Shown one piece after another: positions 38,944 to 47,643 of a stretch of DNA of 64,000 bases. Numbering within the stretch: the stretch's first letter is position 1; every line of letters starts with the position of its first letter. Under the pieces are notes generated by a model. It was not told the origin of the DNA. It made no database searches and saw nothing but the letters and a program-made list of their open reading frames with translations. The stretch comes from SHZL01 sp963815185 (GTDB lineage: Bacteria > Pseudomonadota > Gammaproteobacteria > Xanthomonadales > SZUA-36): positions 62,001 to 126,000 of the forward strand of contig CAWFGC010000010.1 in NCBI GenBank assembly GCA_963815185.1. The letters are read 5' to 3'. A program made the translations under genes and the position numbers.

Positions 38944-39944
38944 AGCCGATTGAATTCCCATCGCCCTGGCTGATTTTCCTCGGCAAGGCCACTGGCCAAC
39001 TCGAGGCCAAAACCGGGCACGGCCTGGTGGACTGGCGGCGCGAGCACTGCCTGGCGCAGTTGCGCTTTCCCGGTTGCGTGGCCGACCTCGGCCTGCCGGA
39101 TATGACCCCGGCCGAGGCCGCGGCCGCCGGCGCGCGCAGCCTGATCATCGGCGTCGCACCGGTCGGCGGCGCCCTGCAGCCGCAATGGACCGCCACGCTG
39201 GTCGAAGCACTGAACGCGGGATTGGACATCGTCAGCGGCATGCATATGCCGCTGGCAGCGGTGCCGGAACTGGCCGCAGCAGCGACCCGCAACGGACGCC
39301 AACTGATCGACATCCGCCGCCCGCCCGCCGGCATAACGGCCGCCAGCGGCAGAAAACGCAGCGGCAAACGGCTGTTGATGGTCGGCACCGACTGTGCGGT
39401 GGGCAAAAAGTACACCGCGCTGGCACTGCACCGTGCGATGCGGGAAAACGGCATGAACGCGACCTTCCGCGCCAGCGGCCAGACCGGCATCATGATCGCC
39501 GGCGGCGGCATACCGATGGACGCGGTGGTGTCTGATTTCCTCTCCGGCGCGGCCGAATTGTTATCGCCCGACAATGACCCCGAACATTGGGACGTGATCG
39601 AAGGCCAGGGCTCGCTGTTTCATCCCGCTTATGCGGCGGTGACACTGGGCCTGATGCACGGCTCGCAGCCCGATGCGCTGGTGCTGTGCCACCAGGCCGG
39701 GCGCGAGGTCATCGACGACTACCCGGATTACCCCATTCCGCCGTTGGACGAATGCGTACGCAGGTACGAGGAGGAGGCGGCGCTGACCAACCCCGGCGCG
39801 CGCTGTATCGGCGTGAGTCTCAATACCGCCGGGATGGGCAAGTTGGAAAGGACCAGTGCGCTGGCGATCTGCAACGAGGAAACCGGCCTGCTCTGCGTCG
39901 ACCCCATCGCCACCGGCGTGCAGGCCCTGCTCGACCGGCTTTAA
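38940..39944 (+). CDS. DgcN-like protein (DUF1611 family), putative D-glutamate N-acetyltransferase
   Basis: A 334-residue protein with a P-loop-like segment LLMVGTDCAVGKKYTALALHRAM and DVIEGQGSLFHPAYAAVTLGLMHGSQPDALVLCH, which are hallmarks of the DUF1611 family. A member, DgcN, has been reported as a D-glutamate N-acetyltransferase working with the racemase DgcA; no DgcA is in this window. Translation is coupled to the preceding deacylase gene by an ATGA overlap. A D-amino acid role is inferred from family and context. Confidence 0.8.
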   Translation: MKPIEFPSPWLIFLGKATGQLEAKTGHGLVDWRREHCLAQLRFPGCVADLGLPDMTPAEAAAAGARSLIIGVAPVGGALQPQWTATLVEALNAGLDIVSGMHMPLAAVPELAAAATRNGRQLIDIRRPPAGITAASGRKRSGKRLLMVGTDCAVGKKYTALALHRAMRENGMNATFRASGQTGIMIAGGGIPMDAVVSDFLSGAAELLSPDNDPEHWDVIEGQGSLFHPAYAAVTLGLMHGSQPDALVLCHQAGREVIDDYPDYPIPPLDECVRRYEEEAALTNPGARCIGVSLNTAGMGKLERTSALAICNEETGLLCVDPIATGVQALLDRL

Positions 39945-39962
39945 CCCCGATATCGGGGTTAA
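39941..39962. terminator. 22-bp perfect palindrome carrying both stop codons of converging genes
   Basis: Half-site TTAACCCCGAT is followed directly by its complement. The TAA stop of the plus-strand DgcN-like gene (39942-39944) and the stop of the minus-strand MFS gene (39959-39961) both lie within it. It could act as a bidirectional terminator. Confidence 0.6.
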
Positions 39963-41281
39963 GCGGCCTGGTCCACCGTCTGGTCGGCCCGCACCAGCAG
40001 GATCAGACCGGCACCCACCAGCGCGAACAAGGCACCGACGGCGATCGCAGCCGTCCAGCCGAAGTATTGCGCCACCATGGACAACAAAATCGCGTTGACG
40101 AAGCCGATGATATTGCCCCCGGTATTCAACAAGCCGCCGGCCGCGCCCGCATGGCGCCCGCCAATGGCAATGCTGCTGGCCCAGTAAGTGGCGTCGGTGG
40201 TTTGATTGAAGAAAAAGCATAGTCCGAGCAGCACGGCCGCAGCGTAAGCGCTGGGGGTGAAAGCAACGCCGAGCAACAGCACGGCCGATGTCACCATGCC
40301 GATCAGGATGGGCATGCGGCAGCCCCAGCGTATGCCGATGCGGCGGCACTGCCGGTCGCAGAACCAGCCACCCAGCGCCGCGCCGGCACCGGCGCAAATC
40401 CATTGGATCGAAGTGAGAAAGCCGGCTTCCTGTGCGCCAAAGCCCCGCACCTTGACCAGGTAGTAAAAGCCCCAGCTAAAAATGACGTAGTAGACGAAAT
40501 TCATGCAGACATAGCTTAAGGTCAGCAGCAGCATGTCGCGGTTTTTCAGTATCAGCAGCCAGCCTGGCTGGGCCGCGCCGCTGACACCGGACTGAACGTG
40601 ACTGGATGCGATCAGCGCCACTTCGGCAGCGTTGGTGCCGCGGTGTTGGGCCGGATCATCGCGCGCATACCACCACCACAGCGCCGCGCCGACAATGCCA
40701 AAAGGCGCCATGATGACAAAGCCGGTACGCCAGCCGAACTGATCCATCAACCAGGGCAGCAACGATGCGGTGGCAGCCAGACCCAAGGTCAAACCAGTGC
40801 TGGTCAGGCCGGTGGGAAACCCCCATCCGGCGGGCGGGAACCAGCGCTCGATGCTGATGTTCATCACCGGATAAACCGGCGCATGCACCATGCCGACGAA
40901 GAATTGTACCGTCATCAGGGTCATCAGAATCACCGTGACCGAGGCGGTATCCCGGCCCGGCACCAGGCTGGTGATGACGATCAGCACTGCCCAGGCCACC
41001 GCGATAATGGCCAGCGCTTTGCGCGGGCCGATACGGTCGCCGAACAGGCCGCCGGGGAACTGGAAAATCGCATAACCGAGCGGAAACGCCGACATCACCC
41101 AGCCCCACTGGATCTCCGTCAGTTGCAGATCCGCCATCATTCCCGGTGCGGCAATTGAAAGATTACCGCGGAAGAAATAGGAAAGAAAACTGACGAACAT
41201 CAGAATGCCCAGGACGCGCCAGCGCACATTGGTGGGCCGCTCCATCGCAGCGGGTGGGGCCATGGTGTCGGGTGCGGTCAT
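39959..41281 (-). CDS. MFS transporter, anion:cation symporter type
   Basis: A 440-residue transporter with twelve hydrophobic segments and the ACS-family pattern (RWRVLGILMFVSFLSYFFRGNLSIAAPGMMADLQLTEIQWGWVMSAFPLGYAIFQFPGGLFGDRIGPRKAL near the start). Relatives take up organic acids such as hexuronates, galactarate or tartrate. It converges with the DgcN-like gene, sharing the palindrome at its 3' end. It precedes nothing in its own direction within 140 bases; the OCD-like gene is upstream on the same strand. Confidence 0.87.
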   Translation of the reverse strand: MTAPDTMAPPAAMERPTNVRWRVLGILMFVSFLSYFFRGNLSIAAPGMMADLQLTEIQWGWVMSAFPLGYAIFQFPGGLFGDRIGPRKALAIIAVAWAVLIVITSLVPGRDTASVTVILMTLMTVQFFVGMVHAPVYPVMNISIERWFPPAGWGFPTGLTSTGLTLGLAATASLLPWLMDQFGWRTGFVIMAPFGIVGAALWWWYARDDPAQHRGTNAAEVALIASSHVQSGVSGAAQPGWLLILKNRDMLLLTLSYVCMNFVYYVIFSWGFYYLVKVRGFGAQEAGFLTSIQWICAGAGAALGGWFCDRQCRRIGIRWGCRMPILIGMVTSAVLLLGVAFTPSAYAAAVLLGLCFFFNQTTDATYWASSIAIGGRHAGAAGGLLNTGGNIIGFVNAILLSMVAQYFGWTAAIAVGALFALVGAGLILLVRADQTVDQAA

Positions 41282-41422
41282 GAGGAAGTCTCTCTGCTTA
41301 TTATTGTCGGCCGGCGACCATAATGGACCAACTGTGCGCCTGTCTCAATGCATAAGCCCAATCAGGGGCACCACGCGCTACCGTCAGTGCCGAGGCGATT
41401 CATTGCAAACTGAGCCCGGATG

Positions 41423-42385
41423 TCACGATGCACCCGCTTCACGCACCGCAGCGAAACGTTCCGCCACCAACTCCGCCGCGGCCAGGTCTTCCAGGCTGGT
41501 TCCGACCGATTTGAACAGGGTGATTTGCCGCTCTGATTCACGGCCTCTGCAATCGCCCCGCGTCAGCCCGAACAAATCGCCGCGGATATCGCTTTCATCG
41601 ATCACCCCATCGCGCAAGCCCTGCACCACCTCACCGGCTTCGCGCAGCGCGCCGGCCCGGGTATCGACATAAATGGCCGCCCGCCGCAAAGCCTCGTCGT
41701 CGACCTCGCGCATCGCCGGGGTGAACGCCCCCACCAGATCCAGATGCTGGCCGGGCTGCAGCCAATCGCCACGAATCAACGGCTCCGTGGCCATGGTGGC
41801 GCAGGAGATAATGTCGGCCGACGCGACGGCGCGTTCAAGATCAGTGACCGGCGCAAGGTCGAATTGCGCCGCGCTGAAAAGCCCGGCCACCCGCCGCGCC
41901 TGCTCCGTGCGCCGGCCCCACACCTGCACTTTTTCGATGGGCTGGTTGCTGCAGTGCGCGGCGATCAGGCACTCCGACATCGACCCGGTGCCCACCATCA
42001 ACAGGGATTTCGCATCCCGCCGCGCCAGGTAGCGCGCCGCCAGCGCGGAGGCCGCAGCCGTGCGCCGCCGCGTCAGTTCCCGGGCGTCCATCATCATTTC
42101 CGCCACACCGGTCTTGGCGTCGAGCAACAGGTAGGTCGCATTCACCGTGGGCAGGTTCAGCGCGGCGTTGCCGGGAAAAACGCTGGCGATCTTGACGCCG
42201 ATTTTGCCGCCGCTATGCCACGCTGGCATCACCAGCAAATGCCCGTCAGGGGCATCGGCCGGCCCGATGGGGTAGTGCAAGCGTTCGGGCGGCGCCTCGC
42301 AGCTGCGGAACGCCATCTCCAGCGCAGCGATCAGCCCGGGATAGTCGAGCAGTTCCGATATTTGCCGATCGCTCAGGTGGATCAT
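41423..42385 (-). CDS. ornithine cyclodeaminase/mu-crystallin family protein
   Basis: A 320-residue NAD(P)-dependent enzyme: EMAFRSCEAPPERLHYPI, LLVMPAWHSGGKIGVKIASVFPGN, the Rossmann segment LLMVGTGSMSECLIAAHCSNQPIEKVQVWGR and VDLVGAFTPAMREVDDEAL match the OCD family. Members act as ornithine cyclodeaminase, ketimine reductase or alanine dehydrogenase, so the substrate is open. It is 36 bases downstream of the regulator gene and on the same strand, perhaps in one operon. Confidence 0.87.
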   Translation of the reverse strand: MIHLSDRQISELLDYPGLIAALEMAFRSCEAPPERLHYPIGPADAPDGHLLVMPAWHSGGKIGVKIASVFPGNAALNLPTVNATYLLLDAKTGVAEMMMDARELTRRRTAAASALAARYLARRDAKSLLMVGTGSMSECLIAAHCSNQPIEKVQVWGRRTEQARRVAGLFSAAQFDLAPVTDLERAVASADIISCATMATEPLIRGDWLQPGQHLDLVGAFTPAMREVDDEALRRAAIYVDTRAGALREAGEVVQGLRDGVIDESDIRGDLFGLTRGDCRGRESERQITLFKSVGTSLEDLAAAELVAERFAAVREAGAS

Positions 42386-42421
42386 TTATTTCGCTCCCGT
42401 TGCCGGCAGGCCGGTGCGTTC

Positions 42422-43444
42422 TCAGGCATCCGTTTTGACATGCCGGATCATCGCATTGACCGCCGCTGAAGCTTTGGTCACCCGGATTATGATTGCCGGA
42501 TGTGCCGCGGTGAACACCCGGAACACCTCGTCCACAAACCCCTGGCCGACCTGTTTGACTTCTCGCATGTCCAGTTCGATTTCGGAGAACTTGTCGAGAT
42601 TGTGTAGCAGCCGCTTGGCTTCCGAGCGGGAAACATAGTCAGGTCGCAGCAGTTTCACAAGGACCCGGGTTTTCTCAAACCTGAAGTCGTATTCCTCAGG
42701 TGCAAATTCACCGAATATATCTTCCAGCCGGGTGCGCGAGTCCTTCAGCAGCTCGAACTGAACCAACGTGCCTTCGATAAAGCGGGGATTGGAAACGAAC
42801 ATGTCATCGCGTTCCCGGTCCCATTCGATCTGCAGCCTGTGGGATCGGAGCACAAAACGGTCGGCCGCACGGGACACGAAGAAAATGCCTTCTCCCGAAT
42901 GCGCGCTGGGCATCGTCGTGGTCTTGCCCTTGATCAATTCGATCATCGCGGCGTGCTCGTCCGCCAGCGCAAACTTTTCCGCGATGGAATGAAATGCGCC
43001 GATACCGCCGTCCTTGATGTTGAAGCATATCCTGGCAGCATCCACCAGGACTTCAATGCTGCAGCGCTCCGCCATCGAGTGATCGATGGCGTTGTTCAGC
43101 ATCTCGGTAAATGCGTAATGCACAATCGCCTCGACATTTTCCGCCAGACGAGAAAGGTTCAGCGTGATCGCAAGCTGTTCGTAAACCTGCGCCTCGTCAA
43201 GGCCGGCCAGGGCCAGTTCACGTTTGAAACGGTGCGGTTGCGGTGCGGCATCGCCGGGAAAATACCGCGCCGCGCGGGTCGAGCCGGTTTTGAATATGTC
43301 TCCGGTGGCAATCAGCTTGCGCAGGTGCAAACTCACTGCCTGCCGGCTGATACCCAGGTGCTGCGCGAGTTCCGGGCCGGTGGCGGCCGGGTGTTTGGCG
43401 ATGTAGTCGCGAACCGCTTCGCGTGTCGAGTCAGGCTGGCGCAT
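42422..43444 (-). CDS. single-protein regulator: winged HTH, GHKL ATPase, STAS-like DUF4325
   Basis: The 340-residue protein has three parts. Residues 1-70 form a winged helix (TGPELAQHLGISRQAVSLHLRKLIATGDIF). A GHKL ATPase follows, with N-box FTEMLNNAIDHS, DGGIGAF and HSGEGIFFVSRAAD. The C-terminal 90 residues read LVKLLRPDYVSRSEAKRLLHNLDKFSEIELDMREV, a STAS-like/DUF4325 domain. It is divergent from the Rieske operon and likely controls it or its own operon. No phosphoacceptor histidine of a classical kinase is evident. Confidence 0.8.
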   Translation of the reverse strand: MRQPDSTREAVRDYIAKHPAATGPELAQHLGISRQAVSLHLRKLIATGDIFKTGSTRAARYFPGDAAPQPHRFKRELALAGLDEAQVYEQLAITLNLSRLAENVEAIVHYAFTEMLNNAIDHSMAERCSIEVLVDAARICFNIKDGGIGAFHSIAEKFALADEHAAMIELIKGKTTTMPSAHSGEGIFFVSRAADRFVLRSHRLQIEWDRERDDMFVSNPRFIEGTLVQFELLKDSRTRLEDIFGEFAPEEYDFRFEKTRVLVKLLRPDYVSRSEAKRLLHNLDKFSEIELDMREVKQVGQGFVDEVFRVFTAAHPAIIIRVTKASAAVNAMIRHVKTDA

Positions 43445-43516
43445 GTTGCAGATTGTAAAGTTATTCGCAAGAGAATTAAATATTAATTGTCAATTCATTT
43501 TGCAATCATCATCCGA

Positions 43517-43545
43517 TTGTCAAGAGATACGCAAGTACGGATAAA
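43517..43545 (+). promoter_or_regulatory. probable sigma-70 promoter for the Rieske operon
   Basis: TTGTCA (43517-43522), 17 bases, then GATAAA (43540-43545). It sits in an AT-rich divergent intergenic region. Partly repeated ATTGTMAAG and ATACGCAAG-like motifs at 43451-43472 and 43516-43535 could be operator sites for the adjacent HTH regulator. Confidence 0.4.
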
Positions 43546-43689
43546 TTTAATTATCAAGCTCAGAATGGAGCCCAGGCTGGGTCCATCGCGGCAGCCAATC
43601 CCCCGGCGTTGAAACCTCGCAGTGGTGGAACCAACGTAGCATTCTGGTCACAATACAAGGCTCAACACGACCTTTGCGAGCCGAACCGG

Positions 43690-44847
43690 ATGTCCACCGC
43701 CATCGAACCCAATGTCCTGCCCGGCCTTGAGCCCACCCTGCCCTCCTCCTGGTACCTGCAGGACAAGTACTACGCATTGGAGCGCGAACACATCTTCATG
43801 CGCGAATGGATCTGCGTGGGGCGCGAAGAACAACTGCCCGGCGCCGGCGATCATATCGTGCTGGATCTTTACGGCGAAAGCATCCTGCTGCTGCGCAATG
43901 AGCAATCCGAACTGAAAGCCTTCTACAACGTCTGCCGCCACCGCGGCGCGCGCATCTGCCCGGCAGCGGAAGACGACGATTCCGTGCTGGCGCTGAAGGG
44001 CGGCGTGGTCAACAAGAGGGCCATCATCTGCCCCTACCACGCCTGGACCTACGACCTGAACGGCCAACTCACCCGCGCGCCGTTCATGAACGAGCCACCG
44101 GGCTTCGATATGAAAGGCGTGCATCTGCACCCGGTGGGAGTGGAAACCTGGGGCGGATTCATCTTCCTCAACCTGACCCCGGCAGAAGCGCCGTCGTTCG
44201 ATGACACCATCGCCGTCGCCAAACGCCGCTTCACCCGCTACCCGCTGGTGGATCTGCGCATCGCCCGCACCATCAGCTACGAGGTCAAGGCCAACTGGAA
44301 AGTGCTGTGCGAGAATTACAACGAGTGCTACCACTGCGGGCCGGTGCACCCGGAGCTGTGCCGTATCGTGCCGGCCTTCCGCGAGGCTGGCGGCGCCGGT
44401 CTGGACTGGGAGCGCGGCATCCCGCATCGCGAAGGCGCCACGACCTTCACTTTCAGCGGTGAATCCACGCGCCGCAGCTTTCCCGGCCTGAACGAAGACG
44501 AACAGGTGCGGCACAAGGGTGAACTGGTCTACCCCAACCTGTTCCTCAGCCTGGCGCGCGAGCACGTGGTCTTCTATATCCTGCACGCCAGGGGGCCGGG
44601 TAAAACCCAAATCGACTGCCACTTCCTGTTCGAGCCCGAGGAAATGGAAATGATGGATTTCGACCCCTCCGACGTGGTGGACTTCTGGCACATCGTCAAC
44701 CGCCAGGACTGGGCCATCTGCGAACGGGTGCAGCAGGGCATGAGCGCGCGCGTGCACGAACGCGGCGTGTATGCGCCGATGGAAGACTGGAACCTCGACA
44801 TCCGCCGCTACGTGCAGGACCGGATTGGACCCCATGCCGAAGATTGA
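43690..44847 (+). CDS. Rieske non-heme iron oxygenase, alpha subunit
   Basis: The 385-residue protein (start MSTAIEPNVLPGLEP, chosen over an in-frame upstream start at 43609) has a Rieske cluster motif CRHRGARIC through CPYHAWTYDLNG. The mononuclear iron ligands are in NWKVLCENYNECYHCGPVHPEL, and the catalytic domain ends with HIVNRQDWAICERVQQGM. It resembles GbcA-like glycine-betaine/choline-type monooxygenases more than aromatic dioxygenases, but the substrate is not determined. No reductase gene is adjacent. It overlaps the next gene by 14 bases. Confidence 0.87.
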   Translation: MSTAIEPNVLPGLEPTLPSSWYLQDKYYALEREHIFMREWICVGREEQLPGAGDHIVLDLYGESILLLRNEQSELKAFYNVCRHRGARICPAAEDDDSVLALKGGVVNKRAIICPYHAWTYDLNGQLTRAPFMNEPPGFDMKGVHLHPVGVETWGGFIFLNLTPAEAPSFDDTIAVAKRRFTRYPLVDLRIARTISYEVKANWKVLCENYNECYHCGPVHPELCRIVPAFREAGGAGLDWERGIPHREGATTFTFSGESTRRSFPGLNEDEQVRHKGELVYPNLFLSLAREHVVFYILHARGPGKTQIDCHFLFEPEEMEMMDFDPSDVVDFWHIVNRQDWAICERVQQGMSARVHERGVYAPMEDWNLDIRRYVQDRIGPHAED

Positions 44848-45820
44848 AAGCGCTTCAGCCGCCCCCGGCGCCAGCTTCAAACCCCCCATTCTGATCGCCA
44901 CCTCGGTGGTGCGCGGCGCACACCAGGGCGAAAGCCATGGCGGCGTGTACCTGGTGGACTTCGCCAACCGCAATATCGACCAGGTGGTGGACTGGAACGC
45001 AACCGATATCGATTTCAGCGGACGCGGCTGGGACCGCGGCCTGCGCGGCATCGCCTTCTTCGGCAATGAAATCTACATCGCCGCCAGCGACGAACTGTTC
45101 GTCTACGACCGCAACTTCAAAGTCCAGCGCTCCTTCCGCAGCAGCTATCTGAAACACTGTCACGAGATCTTCCGCCTCAACAACCACCTCTACCTGACCG
45201 CGACCGGCTGCGACAGCATCCTCGCCTTCGACCTCGAGCGGCAGGTGTTTTTCTGGGCGATCCATATTGCGCTGACCGAGGAGGGTCCGGTAGGCACGGC
45301 CTATGACCCCACCGGCATCAACGGGCCAGGCGGCGAAAATGGCCCGCGCGCAAACAACGCATTACATCTGAACAATGTCTACGTGGACAAGCGCGGCATG
45401 TTTGTCAGCGGCCTGCGCACCCACGCCATGCTGCATATCGGCAACCAGAATGCCGTCAGCCTGGCGGTCGACCTGCCGCCGGGCATCCACAATGCACAAC
45501 CGCTGGGCGACGGCGTGCTGTTCATCGACACCGACGCCGACATGCTGCGCTACGTCCAACGCGACGGAGCGGAAACCCGATTTCCCGTTCCGCGCCACGA
45601 CCCGGCCAAACTCACCCACACCGAACTCGGCGACGAAAAACTGGCGCGGCAGGGCTTCGGCCGCGGCCTGTGCGTGGTCAACGAACGCCTGATCGCCGCC
45701 GGATCTTCGCCCTCCACCATCGCACTGTTCGACCTGCCCTCCGGCGCCGAAGTGGCCCGGGTCAATTTCTCCATGGACGTGCGCAACGCCATCCATGGGC
45801 TGGAAGTGTGGCCCTATTGA
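44834..45820 (+). CDS. uncharacterised propeller-like protein (DUF4915/TIGR03032-like), copy 2
   Basis: A 328-residue protein overlapping the end of the Rieske gene. It is the intact relative of the frameshifted protein at 21757-22684, sharing ATSVVRGAHQGESHGGVYLVD, GLRGIAFFGNEIYIAASD, KHCHEIFRLNNHLYLTATGCDSILAFDL, RGMFVSGLRTHAM, LPPGIHNAQPLGDGVLFIDTD and FGRGLCVVNERLIAAGSSPSTIALF. No signal peptide or membrane segment is seen. Function unknown; I infer a beta-propeller with a role tied to the oxygenase. Confidence 0.7.
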   Translation: MPKIESASAAPGASFKPPILIATSVVRGAHQGESHGGVYLVDFANRNIDQVVDWNATDIDFSGRGWDRGLRGIAFFGNEIYIAASDELFVYDRNFKVQRSFRSSYLKHCHEIFRLNNHLYLTATGCDSILAFDLERQVFFWAIHIALTEEGPVGTAYDPTGINGPGGENGPRANNALHLNNVYVDKRGMFVSGLRTHAMLHIGNQNAVSLAVDLPPGIHNAQPLGDGVLFIDTDADMLRYVQRDGAETRFPVPRHDPAKLTHTELGDEKLARQGFGRGLCVVNERLIAAGSSPSTIALFDLPSGAEVARVNFSMDVRNAIHGLEVWPY

Positions 45821-45833
45821 GCCCCGGCAGAAC

Positions 45834-47463
45834 ATGAAGACTGCATCCATGATGAACGACTCCAAAACAGGTAACTATGGGGCCATAGTGATAGGCGCCG
45901 GCCACAACGGCCTGACCTGCGCCTTCTACCTGGCCAAGGCCGGAATCAAGACCTGCGTGCTGGAGCGCCGCAACCTCGTCGGCGGCTGCGCCGTCACCGA
46001 GGAAATCGACCCGAAGAACGCCCCCGGCAACAAAGTATCGACCGCCTCCTACATGGCCAGCATGCTGCGCCCGGAAGTCATCAGAGACATGGAGCTCGGC
46101 CGCCACGGCCTGAAGATGATCGCCGCCGACCCCGGCGTGCAAGTCGCCTTCGAAGACGGCAGCGTACTGCCCTGGTGGCACGACCAGCAGCGCACCCACG
46201 AAGAACTTACCCGCTACAGCCGCAAGGACGCCGACGCCTTCTTCAAACTGGACGAAGAACTCAAAGTCCTGGCCGGTTACCTGCAACCCTTCTTCCTGGA
46301 GCCACCACCCAACACCGAAGCCACCGGCCTGGCCGGCCTGCTGGAAATCATCCGCGTCGGCAAACGCCTGCGCGGCCTCAACGGCAAAAAGATCAGCGAA
46401 CTCGTCGCCTTCCTCACCGGCAGCCTGGAACAACTGCTGGACAGATACTTCGAATCAGAACAGGTCAAACGGCTCATCCTGGCCAACAACCTCTACGGCA
46501 AACACGGCGGCCCCAGGGACTCAGGCAGCGCCATGGGCCTGCTGTTTCACCTCCTAAGCGGCGGCGAGGACGAGAAACAGGGCTTCACCGGCCACGTCAT
46601 CGGCGGCATGGGCGCCATCACCCAGGCCATGGCCAAAGCCTGCGTCGAGGCAGGCGTGGACATCAAAACCGGCACTGAAGTGGAAAAAGTGCACATCGTC
46701 GGCAACACCGCAAAAGGCGTCATCCTCAAAAACGGCGACGAACTCAAAGCCGACATCATCGTCAGCAACGCCGACCCCAAACGCACCTTCCTCACCCTGG
46801 TCGAACCAAAGCACCTCGACCCCGACTTCATCCAACAAGTCAAAGCCATCGTCATGAACGGCCCCAGCGCCAAGGTCAACCTGGTGCTGAACGAAGCGCC
46901 CCAGGCTCACCGGCATGCCCGAAGACGCACCGCCGCTGCAAAGAATGCTCTACACCCTGGTGCCCACCTTCGACCAGGCGCAGGCCTGTTATAACGCGGC
47001 GCAGAATGGAGAAATTGCGCAGGACCTCTGGGTGGACTGCATCGAGGCTTCGGCCATCGACCCCGGCCTCGTCACGCCAGGGCACCACGTGCTCACCAGC
47101 TTTGTGCAATACGTGCCCTACCACCTCAAAGGGACGAACTGGGATGAACAGCGCGAAGCGTTCGGCGACCGCGTCATCGAAATCATCGGGCAATATGCCC
47201 CCAACGTGCCCGCAGCCATCGTCGGCAGGGACATCATCACCCCCCTCGACCTCGAACGCCGCTTCGGCATCACCGAAGGCAATATCTTCCATGGCGACAT
47301 TCGCCTGGACCAGTTGTTCTTCATGCGGCCGGTGGCGGGCTGGGCGCGTTATCGGACGCCGGTTGATGGGCTGTATTTGTGTGGCGCCGGGACGCATCCG
47401 GGGGGTGGGGTTACGGGGGCGCCGGGGTTTTGTGCGGCGGGGGTCGTTTTGGGTAAGCGTTAG
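45834..47463 (+). pseudogene. phytoene-desaturase-like FAD oxidoreductase, one frameshift
   Basis: Two frames join near 46905 to a protein of about 543 residues. The first starts MKTASMMNDSKTGNYGAIVIGAGHNGLTCAFYLAKAGIKTCVLERRNLVGGCAVTEE, the FAD motif, and reaches GPSAKVNLVLNEAPQ. The second has MPEDAPPLQRMLYTLVPTFDQAQACYNAAQNGE and ends with VDGLYLCGAGTHPGGGVTGAPGFCAAGVVLGKR. This is the PYROXD2/CrtI-like family. It is the third gene of the Rieske operon and may oxidise the product of the oxygenase. The rest is intact, so the frameshift may be an error. Confidence 0.82.
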
Positions 47464-47505
47464 AAATGGCGCGGTTTTGGTCATTATCAGCCAATTAACA
47501 GGCCG

Positions 47506-47612
47506 TGGTGCGGTTAACGGAGAGGAAATTTGCCGAATAATGTCTGAATTAAGCGAGAGTTACGGACCGGAGTTCACACTCTATACTAAAGAAATGAACG
47601 TTAACCGCACCA
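47506..47612. repeat. 14-bp perfect inverted repeat before the cassette region
   Basis: TGGTGCGGTTAACG (47506-47519) and its complement (47599-47612) flank 79 bases just before the first cassette boundary. Its role is unknown; it could be part of the recombination site or a transcription signal. Confidence 0.6.
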
Positions 47613-47628
47613 TTTCCATAAAATTGTA

Positions 47629-47635
47629 GTTAGGC
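47629..47635. other. integron core site GTTAGGC at the start of the cassette region
   Basis: A perfect GTTRRRY core lies nine bases before the first cassette gene. No convincing R'' partner is visible upstream, so it may be an attI-type or eroded attC site. Confidence 0.5.
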
Positions 47636-47643
47636 GACATCAG

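Noticed and set aside
43648..45066. 472-codon minus-strand frame opposite the Rieske gene
   Set aside because: His/Val/Gly-rich mirror of the sense codons, no motif; the sense strand has a clear Rieske oxygenase.
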